In this document: positions 1 to 8,645 of the stretch, piece by piece
Layout: every line of letters starts with the position of its first letter
Position numbering within the stretch: position 1 is the stretch's first letter
Assembly (NCBI GenBank): GCA_027076325.1
Contig: JALTJZ010000005.1
Location: 38,494 to 102,493, forward strand
Direction: 5' to 3'
Source of the DNA: Chromatiales bacterium
GTDB lineage: Bacteria; Pseudomonadota; Gammaproteobacteria; UBA6429; Thiohalophilaceae
DNA: 64,000 bases
Position numbers and translations under genes: made by a program
Notes under the pieces: model-generated
The model's input: only the letters and a program-made list of their open reading frames with translations
Told to the model about the DNA's origin: nothing
Databases searched by the model: none

Positions 1-332
1 TGTAGCGGAGGTAGACCATCAAATGCACTTGGCTTATTTATAGAAACTCCTTTAGAAATAAAATATTTAAGAAATTTATATTTCTTATTTTGTTCAGATA
101 TTCCAAATAGGAAATTCAATCCAGCTCTATTCTCAATATATTGAATATCCTCCTCTGTTAATCGAAAGTTGAACAGATAATACTCATAAGCACTTGATGG
201 TATATAACTCGTTTCTTCGTTAGTTGCATTTATAACTACAAATTCTATATTTTCCGTTGACATTGCATATATGGCTAGACCTATGATAGACAGTGGAGTT
301 AGAATTAAAAATGATAGGATAGCTTTTTTCAT
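1..332 (-). CDS. Ankyrin-repeat protein with N-terminal signal/anchor, truncated by the window edge
   Basis: The frame opens with ATG at 332 and runs off the left edge, leaving 110 codons. The first ~20 residues (MKKAILSFLILTPLSIIGLA) are a hydrophobic signal peptide or membrane anchor. The last visible residues (FISKGVSINK, then DGLPPL) match the first half of an ankyrin repeat, the part ending in G-x-TPLH. The missing part probably holds more repeats. The start follows the stop of the broken upstream gene by only two bases, and GGGGGTGAT serves as a Shine-Dalgarno stretch, so the two were likely translationally coupled. Ankyrin proteins mediate protein-protein contacts, and some act as immunity proteins or envelope inhibitors; the exact role here is unknown. 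Confidence 0.7.
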   Translation of the reverse strand, partial: MKKAILSFLILTPLSIIGLAIYAMSTENIEFVVINATNEETSYIPSSAYEYYLFNFRLTEEDIQYIENRAGLNFLFGISEQNKKYKFLKYFISKGVSINKPSAFDGLPPL

Positions 333-334
333 TA

Positions 335-821
335 TCACCCCCAAGCCATAGGTCGTATTCTTGAACTATTGCTTTTTAAGCTATACGCAACAAATCCAGA
401 GTGATTTATTACATTAGATGCTGTTCCACTCGCATACGATTGCAGTACAATAAGAAAATTTGATTCTAATTATTTTCGCACAACATCATATATTTTTATA
501 TTTATTAGATCCTTAGCTGACGCATGTTTAAACCAATGTTTTAATGCTTTTCTTGAAAATTTCATAAATACTTTTTTTGCTGCAATACCTGGGTTAAAAA
601 CCCCGCCAAATAGAGCGGCAACAAACCCAAGTGCATATGAAGCATCAACAGCCTCAAGTAGTAATCCTTGGACGAATTCTATTATTTTATCATTTATTTC
701 CAGGCCATCAATTAGACTGTGTTTATTCTTGAAAATAAATTTAAGAATTACAATGGTTTCTTCATTGTCAAAAATAAGTTCTTCTTTTTTTAAATCTCCG
801 TAAGCTAATATATTTATTCAT
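335..821 (-). pseudogene. Broken gene upstream of the ankyrin gene (frameshift plus in-frame stop)
   Basis: A good Shine-Dalgarno (AAAGGA) precedes ATG at 821, but this frame ends after 17 codons. Removing one base from the seven-A run (T785-791 on the plus strand) joins it to a long coherent frame. That frame contains hydrophobic and charged segments (EAVDASYALGFVAALFGG, then HWFKHASAKDL). It meets TAA at 470-472, yet stays protein-like after it (NHSGFVAYSLKSNSSR) until TGA at 335-337, just before the ankyrin ATG. The intact product would be about 160 residues. I do not recognise the family with confidence. The lesions could be real decay or, for the A7 run, phase variation or a sequence error. 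Confidence 0.55.
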
Positions 822-879
822 AGTTTGTCCTTTTACTATATTATATGGTGACTTAGTATATTTTACACATAACAAGAAC

Positions 880-903
880 AAAAAAAGACGGCTTTCGCCG
901 TCT
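880..903 (-). terminator. Strong intrinsic terminator
   Basis: On the minus strand the 7-bp stem AGACGGC/GCCGTCT carries a GAAA tetraloop and is followed by a run of seven T. It ends the GGA-rich RNA candidate and separates it from the broken gene starting at 821. Confidence 0.85.
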
Positions 904-1108
904 GATATTGGGTAAGTCCCTTCAGGCAAATCCAGCCCGTTTTTGTTCTCGCGCAGTACGAGTCATAGGGTATGTGTCCTGCAATGTCCTTACTCTGCCT
1001 TCATCCATCCACACAGGCTATCCCGCCCGAATTCACGACTCCTTGTGAGAGTTTCCTAAACCTGAATCATCTTGTGCTGTGGAGCGCCTCCCCATATACA
1101 CTGGATTT
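880..1108 (-). ncRNA. Candidate small RNA rich in GGA motifs (Csr/Rsm-like)
   Basis: No convincing ORF lies here on either strand. The minus strand ends in a textbook intrinsic terminator. Between about 1108 and the terminator there are ten GGA triplets, against three to four expected by chance. Several sit in loops of short hairpins: TCAC/GTGA around AAGGAG, GCCT/AGGC around TGGATGGA, GGC/GCC around TGGATTT, and GTTT/AAAC around AGG. Arrays of loop-exposed GGA are the hallmark of RNAs that sequester CsrA/RsmA. The 5' end is not defined and I see no strong promoter. It could instead be a long leader of the broken gene that starts at 821. Confidence 0.4.
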
Positions 1109-1237
1109 TGATAAAGTACCATAAGCAGCAACTTTTGCTTTAACCAGAATACGGAAATGTGACCAACTGCACACTATTAATTCACATCGGTTTAGTTAAC
1201 AATGCAACCAGGCTTAAAACACCCTAAGTACCCGTAA

Positions 1238-4200
1238 ATGCAAAAAACAAATATTCTGAATACCTGTACAATAATTGAAGCCGCTGCTGGCAGTGGCAAG
1301 ACCTATCAGCTTATTAACCGACTTGTACAATTATTAATCAATGGTGCCAACCCGGCCCATATCGTCGCCATCACTTTTACCCGCAAAGCTGCTGCAGAAA
1401 TGCAGGTACGGCTACAGGAACGTTTATATCAGCTTGCCACGTTAGACGAAAACGAACTTGTAACCGAGTTAAATAATACAGGCATTACGGCAAACAAGCG
1501 CATCCTGTCAAAAGCCCGCTATTTATATGAAAGTGTCATCCTCAGCCCACAAACTGTTCGCTGTACGACATTCCATTCATTTTGTCAGGAAATTTTAAAG
1601 CGTTTTCCTTTTGAAGCTGAAGTCCCCCCTGGTTTTGAACTCAGTGAGCAAACTTATCTTTATCAAAAACAGGCGTGGCACGCACTGATGACAGACTGTC
1701 AGCAGCAACCGCATGCTAACGTTGCAAAAGCCATTTCCTTTCTATTTGACGAATTCGGGCTAAGTAACACACGTGATATATTGAATAGTTTTCTTGCTCA
1801 ACGCAGTGACTGGTGGGCATGGACACAAAAAGCAAATAACCCGGTAGGCTATGCTATTAGCCAAATGCAGGCACGTTTACAGGTTGAGCCAAGCGATAAG
1901 CCATTGGATATTTTTTTTAATCAACCTGATCTTGATGCATCACTAAACCAGTTCTGTTTATCGCTCGACAAATTAAAAGCAAAAACATATAAAACAGCAC
2001 TGACTGCTATCAGCAATGCAAGAAACACGGAGCTTAATTTAGACGAACGGCTTGAAAATCTTAAAATTGCTTTTCTTAAAAAAAATGGAGAGCCCTTAGC
2101 GCGAAAAATAACAAAAGAAATGGATAAGAGCTTAGGCTCAGATAATGCAGAAAACTTTATTCAAATACACCAGGGAATTTGTCAGCAACTTGAACAACTG
2201 AACAAAGCATTAAACCTGCAAAAGAGTTACCAGATTAATAAACAATGGTATATCGCAGGCTCAACTTATCTGGAACACTATCAGAAAATAAAAACGGACT
2301 TACGACTACTTGATTTTACTGATCTGGAATGGCAAACCTATTGCCTGTTAACTAAAAGCCACCATGCTCTGTGGGTGCAATACAAACTGGATGCCAGAAT
2401 TAACCATTTATTAATTGATGAGTTTCAGGATACCAACCCAATCCAATGGCGACTATTACAACCACTTATTGAAGAATTTACCCAACAACAGGAGTCACAC
2501 GCCAGTGATAGCCGTAGTGTGCTATTAGTCGGGGACATTAAACAATCCATTTACCGCTTCCGGCGTGCCGAACCTGAATTATTTCCCATTGCAAGTGAAT
2601 ATATAGAACAAAATTTTAATAGCAACCATTTACCACTCAATGCATCATGGCGCTCATCACCCGCTATTATAAACTTTGTAAACAAACTCTTTACTGAAAC
2701 GATTTTAAACAAAGCCATTATGAACTTTTCATCTCATACAACAATGCTTAAAGAGCTTCCCGGTAGCGTAACATTACTAAATTACCCGGTAATGGAGGAA
2801 GAAAGCATTGAGAAAAATAAGCCGTCTCCCTTTCGTAACCCATTACAACAACCAAGAGCAGATAAAATCAGCGTTAACCAGTTAGAAGCAGAAATAATTG
2901 CAAATAAAATAAAAACATTAATCCACAACAACATAGCGATTACAGACAAAGAGACAACACGCAACATACAATATAAAGACATAATCATATTATTACGCAA
3001 TAGAACCAATGCAGCTTATTATGAAAAGGCTCTGCACCAGCAAGGTATCCCCTTTGTTGGTTCTGAACGTGGTACCCTACTCGACTGCCTTGAAGTAAAT
3101 GATATTGTGATGTTACTAAACTGGTTAATCACACCCTTTAATAATATCGCACTTGCCAGTATATTACGAAGCCCCCTGTTTTCAATTTCAGACCAGACAC
3201 TTATACAACTGGCACAAATTGACTCAAAGGATGCAGGCAACAGTAACTGGTTTTATAAAATAGAAACTCTGCTAGCTTCTACAGAAGAAAAAACCCAACT
3301 GAGTAAGGCGCTACAATTATTAAAACACTGGCAAGATATCGCAACACGTATTCCGGTTCATGACTTACTCGATGTGATTTACAGCGAAGCTGATGTGCTC
3401 GCACAATATAGCCATGCCTACCCACCACATTTAAAGGCAAGAACGTACAGCAACTTAACCCGGCTTATAGAACTGGCACTGGAAGTAGACAGTGGCCGCT
3501 ACCCCAGCCTGCAACAATTTATTGCACATATCGAACAGCTTAAAAACAGACCCAGTGAAGCACCGGATGCACCCGCCGCAAGCAATGATCTAAATCGCGT
3601 ACAGGTAATGACTATCCATGCATCAAAAGGACTGGAAGCACCGGTAATATTTTTAGCCAATGCCGATGCAGAAGGACAATCAAAATTCACCTATAAAAGC
3701 ATTGTCGACTGGCCAGCAGAAAAACAAACACCTGATATAATGATGCTGGCAAATAAAAACAACTGTCGTGATACAGTAACAGAATCACTCATTAATAAGG
3801 ACATGCTTGCCGAGCAACGCGAAGCCGCCAATGTGTTTTATGTTGCGATTACCCGTGCACGTCAGTACCTTTATATTTCTGCTGCCAAACCCACAAAGTC
3901 AGAAGCTGACTGGTATACACTCATTAAAAATTGCTATAACGTACCGGCAACGGAACAAGAAGAATATGTTCTCGAACAGCATAACAACCATTTATCCGAA
4001 CAAGACGGCCAGGCCAACATGGTTTCACAGCCAGTAGCAACCCGTATTGATGAAAACCTGAAAAAACCAATTACACTTAATACTAGCTACCAGGATATAC
4101 AAAAAAGTATATCCCCCAGTAATATCAGTAGTGATGCAAACCAACCATGTTTAGAAAAACAGGCCGATTCAGATGCAACAACCCGAGGCATTGTTATTCA

Positions 4201-4651
4201 TGCCATCCTTGAAAACATCAGTAGTCATTCAAAACTGTCTAAAACTGACTGCCAAAACAAACTGGGGTATGAATTATCAGAAACACTATGGAATGAATGC
4301 TGGAATGAAGCCTCTGCTATAATTAACATTGATGAATTTTCTTTTATTTTCCCTGATAGCAATGCGGCAGAAACATATAACGAAGTACCGATAAGTTATT
4401 TAAAAAATAATACCACTGTATTTGGAATCATTGATCGTGTTGTTGTATCAGGGAACAATATCTATATTATTGACTATAAAACACACCAAACCGTCAATAA
4501 AAATAATATTCAACAACATGCTGAACACTATCAGCCGCAACTGATGCATTATCAGCAAGCAGCCCAGCTTATCTGGCCAAAACACAATATACAAAGCTAT
4601 CTGCTCTTTACTCATGCTAAATTATTACATCAATATGAAATGGTTATATAG
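1238..4651 (+). CDS. addA: AddA-like UvrD-family helicase-nuclease
   Basis: An 1137-residue superfamily 1 helicase fused to a C-terminal nuclease, as in AddA/RecB enzymes that process double-strand DNA ends for recombination. Walker A (AAAGSGKT) is at residues 15-22 and the Walker B/motif II DEFQDT at about 392-397. The helicase motif TIHASKGLE lies near 790, followed by YVAITRAR. The PD-(D/E)XK nuclease is near the C-terminus (IDRVV near 1064, IIDYKTH near 1077). The N-terminus resembles AddA more than RecB. The usual partner AddB is not directly upstream; that side holds the RNA candidate and accessory genes. The thioredoxin gene follows after 79 bases on the same strand. The Shine-Dalgarno sequence is weak. 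Confidence 0.82.
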   Translation: MQKTNILNTCTIIEAAAGSGKTYQLINRLVQLLINGANPAHIVAITFTRKAAAEMQVRLQERLYQLATLDENELVTELNNTGITANKRILSKARYLYESVILSPQTVRCTTFHSFCQEILKRFPFEAEVPPGFELSEQTYLYQKQAWHALMTDCQQQPHANVAKAISFLFDEFGLSNTRDILNSFLAQRSDWWAWTQKANNPVGYAISQMQARLQVEPSDKPLDIFFNQPDLDASLNQFCLSLDKLKAKTYKTALTAISNARNTELNLDERLENLKIAFLKKNGEPLARKITKEMDKSLGSDNAENFIQIHQGICQQLEQLNKALNLQKSYQINKQWYIAGSTYLEHYQKIKTDLRLLDFTDLEWQTYCLLTKSHHALWVQYKLDARINHLLIDEFQDTNPIQWRLLQPLIEEFTQQQESHASDSRSVLLVGDIKQSIYRFRRAEPELFPIASEYIEQNFNSNHLPLNASWRSSPAIINFVNKLFTETILNKAIMNFSSHTTMLKELPGSVTLLNYPVMEEESIEKNKPSPFRNPLQQPRADKISVNQLEAEIIANKIKTLIHNNIAITDKETTRNIQYKDIIILLRNRTNAAYYEKALHQQGIPFVGSERGTLLDCLEVNDIVMLLNWLITPFNNIALASILRSPLFSISDQTLIQLAQIDSKDAGNSNWFYKIETLLASTEEKTQLSKALQLLKHWQDIATRIPVHDLLDVIYSEADVLAQYSHAYPPHLKARTYSNLTRLIELALEVDSGRYPSLQQFIAHIEQLKNRPSEAPDAPAASNDLNRVQVMTIHASKGLEAPVIFLANADAEGQSKFTYKSIVDWPAEKQTPDIMMLANKNNCRDTVTESLINKDMLAEQREAANVFYVAITRARQYLYISAAKPTKSEADWYTLIKNCYNVPATEQEEYVLEQHNNHLSEQDGQANMVSQPVATRIDENLKKPITLNTSYQDIQKSISPSNISSDANQPCLEKQADSDATTRGIVIHAILENISSHSKLSKTDCQNKLGYELSETLWNECWNEASAIINIDEFSFIFPDSNAAETYNEVPISYLKNNTTVFGIIDRVVVSGNNIYIIDYKTHQTVNKNNIQQHAEHYQPQLMHYQQAAQLIWPKHNIQSYLLFTHAKLLHQYEMVI

Positions 4652-4730
4652 CTTCCAACCATTCTCTGAGGTAAAATACCCAGCGTACTTATCTGACTTA
4701 AACCATGAATAAAGACACAGGAATAAAAAC

Positions 4731-5597
4731 ATGACTGATACCGTCATTGACGTTACCGCTGAAACATTCCAGACACAAGTAATGGAAAACTCCATGCAAA
4801 AACTGGTGCTACTGGATTTTTGGGCAACCTGGTGCCAACCATGCAAGCAGCTAATCCCTGTTTTAATAAAGCTGGCAAACGAGTCCAATGGTGATTTTTT
4901 ACTTGCAAAAGTGGACATTGATCAAAACAAGGAACTTGCCGAACATTTCCAGGTACGCAGTGTACCTACAGTAAAATTTATCCGTAATGGGCAAATCGTT
5001 GATGAGTTCTCTGGCATGTTGTCCGAGTCAGAAATCACAGCTAAGCTCAGTAACCACATTAAGCGTGAATCCGATGAACTTTATCAGCAAGCAATGGAGG
5101 CTTTACAGCAAGGCGATAACAGCGCAATTGCCAAAATGCAGGAAATTTGTTTAAACGATACCAGCAACCAGAAAATTTCAATACACTTTGCCAGTATTCT
5201 TGCGCAAACTCAACAATTTGAGCAAGCAAAATTATTTATCGATGCCCTGCCAAAAATATTACAGGAGAAAGATGAAATAAAAAGTATTGCCGCACAAATT
5301 GAAATAGCGGAGTCTGCAAAAGGCCTGCCTGATTCTGCCAGTATAATAAAGGCGATCGAAAAAAACCCGGATGATTTAAAAGCACGCCACCAGTTTAGCC
5401 AGCAACTTGTTTTACAGGGCGATGTTGCCTCAGCGATGGAACAACTTCTGGAAATTATAAAACGCGACCGCAAATTTGAAGATGACCTTGGCAGAAAAGA
5501 ACTGCTTAAACTTTTTGATATTGTAAACACACAGGGCGAACAAGGCGCGAAAATTGTGGGGGATTACCGGCGAAAACTGGCACGCATACTTAACTGA
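4731..5597 (+). CDS. ybbN: YbbN/CnoX-family thioredoxin with TPR tail
   Basis: A 288-residue cytoplasmic protein with a thioredoxin fold (about 1-110) followed by helical TPR-like repeats, the architecture of YbbN/CnoX. That family protects proteins under oxidative stress and hands clients to chaperones. The active site is WCQPC (Cys35 and Cys38) and the cis-proline is in SVPT near 77. E. coli CnoX lacks a normal CXXC pair, so this copy should keep true redox activity. It follows the AddA-like gene on the same strand and may be cotranscribed. The start is supported by CAGGA eleven bases upstream of the ATG. Confidence 0.88.
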   Translation: MTDTVIDVTAETFQTQVMENSMQKLVLLDFWATWCQPCKQLIPVLIKLANESNGDFLLAKVDIDQNKELAEHFQVRSVPTVKFIRNGQIVDEFSGMLSESEITAKLSNHIKRESDELYQQAMEALQQGDNSAIAKMQEICLNDTSNQKISIHFASILAQTQQFEQAKLFIDALPKILQEKDEIKSIAAQIEIAESAKGLPDSASIIKAIEKNPDDLKARHQFSQQLVLQGDVASAMEQLLEIIKRDRKFEDDLGRKELLKLFDIVNTQGEQGAKIVGDYRRKLARILN

Positions 5598-5745
5598 CCG
5601 CAGCGTTATATAGCAAACCAGATTGCTTGCTAACATTCACAACAACTAACATGCGACCATTACGATAAGTTTTTTGTGGCAAGTAAAATCGGACAGGCCG
5701 CATGGCAGTCCTGTTTAATTAGGGGCAGGCACCTTGCACAAACAC

Positions 5746-6507
5746 CTACTTAAGCGCGCCCGACTTCTTCGCCCTGTCAAGCGCCTTGCTTAACCGTGCC
5801 GCCGGAATATACCCTGGATATAACTGACCGTTTTCCAGAACAATAGCAGGTGTACCGCGTACATTCAGTAAATTTCCAAGCGCAAAGTGTTTGTCTACCG
5901 GACTGTCACATTTTATATTTTCCAGCTCCTCGCCATTTTTAGCCCGGGTTAATGCTGCTTTTTTATCTTTCGAACACCAGACTGTTACTGCTTTATCATA
6001 CGAAGCAGAGCCAATGCCCTGTCGGGGATAAGCCAAATAGCGTACTTGAATTCCAAGCTGATTAAACTCGGCAATTTCTTTGTGAAGTTTCTGACAATAA
6101 TAGCAATCGATATCAGTAAAAACGGTTATGACATGTTTAATCTTGTCTTCTGCTGGAGAAAAAATAATCATGGAATCTTTTAATGCATCGACCGCCGCAA
6201 AACGGGCAGAATTGCGGTAACGACTTGTCAGATCTTCGCCTGTATTAATATTGGTGATATTGCCTTCAACAATATAATTGGCATCTTCTGAAATATACAA
6301 AACATGGGGAGGCGCTATCACCATATACAGGCCTTTAACAGCTGATTGCTGAATTTTATACTCACCAGCAATGCGTTGCGTGATTATTTTTTTGATTTTA
6401 TCCAGATTTTTGATTTTCTGCTCGGCAGAAACGTTGGCATGAAAAAACATTCCCAGCACAAAACCTGAATAGAGAATAAAATTTAAAATTATTTTAGGGG
6501 ACTTCAT
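5746..6507 (-). CDS. dsbC: Thiol:disulfide interchange protein DsbC
   Basis: A periplasmic disulfide isomerase of 253 residues. A Sec signal peptide occupies the first ~28 residues (ending VSA). A DsbC-type dimerisation region with two beta strands follows, then a thioredoxin fold with the active site DCYYC in the middle of the protein and the cis-proline loop GTPAIV. CYYC replaces the more common CGYC. The order dsbC next to xerD is widespread in gammaproteobacteria. DsbC reshuffles wrong disulfides in exported proteins and is kept reduced by DsbD. It lies downstream of xerD on the same strand with a 128-base gap, so it may have its own promoter. Confidence 0.93.
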   Translation of the reverse strand: MKSPKIILNFILYSGFVLGMFFHANVSAEQKIKNLDKIKKIITQRIAGEYKIQQSAVKGLYMVIAPPHVLYISEDANYIVEGNITNINTGEDLTSRYRNSARFAAVDALKDSMIIFSPAEDKIKHVITVFTDIDCYYCQKLHKEIAEFNQLGIQVRYLAYPRQGIGSASYDKAVTVWCSKDKKAALTRAKNGEELENIKCDSPVDKHFALGNLLNVRGTPAIVLENGQLYPGYIPAARLSKALDRAKKSGALK

Positions 6508-6635
6508 AAAAAACCTGACTTTGTTAAAAATTTATTAGTAAACACCGTATTCTACACGATATTCCCGAAATTATGGCATAGCATGCCTTTTAATCTTGCA
6601 ATTATGATAACCAGACAATAATTTTAGTATTTAAT

Positions 6636-7538
6636 TCAACCACGGGGATGGTGTTTAGCATGAATACTTTCCAGTCGCGCCTGTGCAATATGTGTGTATA
6701 TTTGTGTTGTTGAAATATCACTGTGACCAAGCAACATCTGCACAACCCTTAAGTCTGCACCATGATTTAATAAATGCGTTGCAAAAGCATGACGTAAAGT
6801 GTGAGGTGACAGGGTTTCCTTAATCCCGGCCTGAAGAGCGTAGCGTTTGATCAAATACCAGAAAGCCTGCCGTGACATTGCTTTTTTTCGATTAGTAACA
6901 AACAAACTATCGGTTTGCACCTGTTTTAATAATTCGGAACGACTCTCTGCAAGGTATTTTTCCAACCAGTCAACGGCTTGATCACCTAATGGCACCAACC
7001 GCTGCTTGTTTCCTTTACCCTGAACCCGCACCACTCCCTGACGTAGATTTAGCTGGTTTAATTGCAAATCAACCAGTTCGGAAACCCGCAAACCACTGGC
7101 ATAGATGACTTCCAACATGGCACGATCACGCAAACCCAATGTTTTTGTTGTATCCGGCGCATTAATAAGTGCATCGACCTCTTTTTCTGTTAAATGCGCG
7201 GGTAACTTTCTCCCTACCTTTGGCAAGGGGATTAAAGCAGTTGGATCAACCTGTAGCTGAGTTTCACGGATTAAATAAGCATATAATTGCCGTAAACTTG
7301 AAAGTAACCGAGCCTGGCTACGTGCACTTCTATTTTTATTAGCCAGAAAAGCCAGATAACGGTTAATATGCTCAGGTAAAACACCGGCAAGATCCAGGTT
7401 ACCCTGTGCAAGCCACTTTGCAAAGGCCGTTAAATCTGAACGATACGCCTTCAGAGTGTTATCACTTAAGCCCTTCTCCAGCCACAAGGCATCGAGAAAT
7501 GCTACAATTGTTTTTTCGGAATCAATATTTGCAGACAT
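6636..7538 (-). CDS. xerD: Tyrosine recombinase XerD
   Basis: A 300-residue site-specific recombinase, the usual XerD length. The N-terminal SAM-like core-binding domain covers about 1-100. The catalytic domain shows the R (SGLRVSEL), K (QGKGNKQR), HxxR (SPHTLRHAFATHLL), H (LGHSDISTTQIY) and final Tyr in YTH. With XerC it resolves chromosome dimers at dif under FtsK control. The start codon overlaps the stop of the upstream ogt gene by one base (TAATG), indicating translational coupling. Confidence 0.93.
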   Translation of the reverse strand: MSANIDSEKTIVAFLDALWLEKGLSDNTLKAYRSDLTAFAKWLAQGNLDLAGVLPEHINRYLAFLANKNRSARSQARLLSSLRQLYAYLIRETQLQVDPTALIPLPKVGRKLPAHLTEKEVDALINAPDTTKTLGLRDRAMLEVIYASGLRVSELVDLQLNQLNLRQGVVRVQGKGNKQRLVPLGDQAVDWLEKYLAESRSELLKQVQTDSLFVTNRKKAMSRQAFWYLIKRYALQAGIKETLSPHTLRHAFATHLLNHGADLRVVQMLLGHSDISTTQIYTHIAQARLESIHAKHHPRG

Positions 7539-8035
7539 TACAAACTTAGACTACGTTCATGTTCAAGTAGCCATGTTTTTACGTTAATATTCTTGCCTTC
7601 ACGCTGACCCGCAAAACCACCAATCCCCGACTTTGAAACAACACGATGGCATGGGACAATAATCGGAACCGGGTTCGCACGACAGGCATTACCAACGGCG
7701 CGTGCTGAACTGTTAAGTTGCTCAGCAATGTCACCGTACGTTAGCGTTTCACCCCATTTTATTTTACTTATACATTGCCATACTGATTTTTGATAATCTG
7801 TTCCTTGCATCAATAAATCAACGGTAAAACATGCTGATGAGCCATCAAAATAGTCATTAAGCTGGTTTTTAATAGTTTGAGCAAAATGGCTTCTCAGCCC
7901 TTTTATTTCTGTCGCTGCGATCGGGTGTTTTTTTTTGTTATCCATACCCAGATTAAGCCCGGTGACTTTATTACCTTTGCATGATACAAGCAGTCGGCCA
8001 ATCGGTGTTTGCAGGTAAAAAGATTCAGTTTGCAC
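7538..8035 (-). CDS. ogt: Methylated-DNA--protein-cysteine methyltransferase
   Basis: A 165-residue suicide enzyme that moves the alkyl group from O6-alkylguanine to its own cysteine. The active site VPCHRV and the preceding helix-turn-helix (SSARAVGNACRANP) are both intact, and the closing GGFAG loop follows. The short N-terminal domain marks the Ogt/MGMT class, without the Ada regulatory domain. It is the first gene of an overlapping pair with xerD. A perfect palindrome lies in its upstream region. Confidence 0.93.
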   Translation of the reverse strand: MQTESFYLQTPIGRLLVSCKGNKVTGLNLGMDNKKKHPIAATEIKGLRSHFAQTIKNQLNDYFDGSSACFTVDLLMQGTDYQKSVWQCISKIKWGETLTYGDIAEQLNSSARAVGNACRANPVPIIVPCHRVVSKSGIGGFAGQREGKNINVKTWLLEHERSLSL

Positions 8036-8080
8036 AAACTCTATCCTTATTTTATCCAGCTCTTTCAGAGCAACCCATAA

Positions 8081-8104
8081 CTGTTTGTTTTATAAAACAA
8101 ACAG
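8081..8104. promoter_or_regulatory. Perfect 24-bp palindrome between divergent genes
   Basis: Twelve-base arms CTGTTTGTTTTA and TAAAACAAACAG meet without a spacer. The site lies between ogt (leftward) and the FliL-like gene (rightward), 45 bases from the ogt start. This position suits an operator for a dimeric repressor. It could also fold as an RNA hairpin, but it lacks the GC-rich stem of a typical terminator. Confidence 0.45.
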
Positions 8105-8210
8105 CATTATCTCGGTTTTGTCCACAATACCTAAAGTGTGATTAAAGTTTTTCTGACAGTAACCGATATTATATCAACAATTAAACTTGTACTTATATCG
8201 AGGATTGAAG

Positions 8211-8621
8211 ATGAAAACAATACTAATGGGAAAACTATTTATTTTTATATTCGTTTTCAGTGTACAGCAACTTGCACATGCAGCTGGCAGTAGTAGCGCA
8301 CCGGCATCAAAATATTTTTCACTATCACCACCTATGGTGGTTAATGTGACAGATAACGGACGCGTAAGACATCTTCAAGTTTCAATTCAACTACGCCTGG
8401 ATAATGTTGCCGATGCCCCTTTACTACAAGAACATAAGCCAGCCATTCAGCACGAACTTGTTATGCTATTAAGTGGCCGAGAAGCAAAAAATGTACGCTC
8501 CACTCAGGGAAAGGAAAAACTACGAGCTGAAGCCACTGAAATACTTAAAAAAACATTACAGGAAAGTACCGGAAAACCCCTTATTAATGCTGTCTACTTC
8601 ACAGCTTTTGTTATTCAATAA
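8211..8621 (+). CDS. FliL-like exported/membrane protein
   Basis: A 136-residue protein with an N-terminal hydrophobic segment (MKTILMGKLFIFIFVFSV) ending in AHA, so either a cleaved signal or an anchor. The rest resembles the FliL family: the strand RVRHLQVSIQLRL, then a helix with HELVMLLSGREAKNV, then a KLRAEATEILKK helix and a final beta strand. FliL proteins sit in the inner membrane around flagellar stators, but no flagellar genes are nearby and similar proteins occur without flagella. ATG at 8211 is preferred to an upstream TTG because GAGGA lies ten bases before it. It is a single gene, convergent with the TPR gene. Confidence 0.65.
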   Translation: MKTILMGKLFIFIFVFSVQQLAHAAGSSSAPASKYFSLSPPMVVNVTDNGRVRHLQVSIQLRLDNVADAPLLQEHKPAIQHELVMLLSGREAKNVRSTQGKEKLRAEATEILKKTLQESTGKPLINAVYFTAFVIQ

Positions 8622-8645
8622 CAGGGCAATAGCAGCAAACTGCTA

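Noticed and set aside
880-1108. 6S RNA, because GGCGCTCC occurs near the 5' end
   Set aside because: The motif is at the wrong position and the ends do not pair into the 6S closing stem and central bubble.
880-1108. RNase P, tmRNA or 4.5S RNA
   Set aside because: None of their conserved cores could be found.
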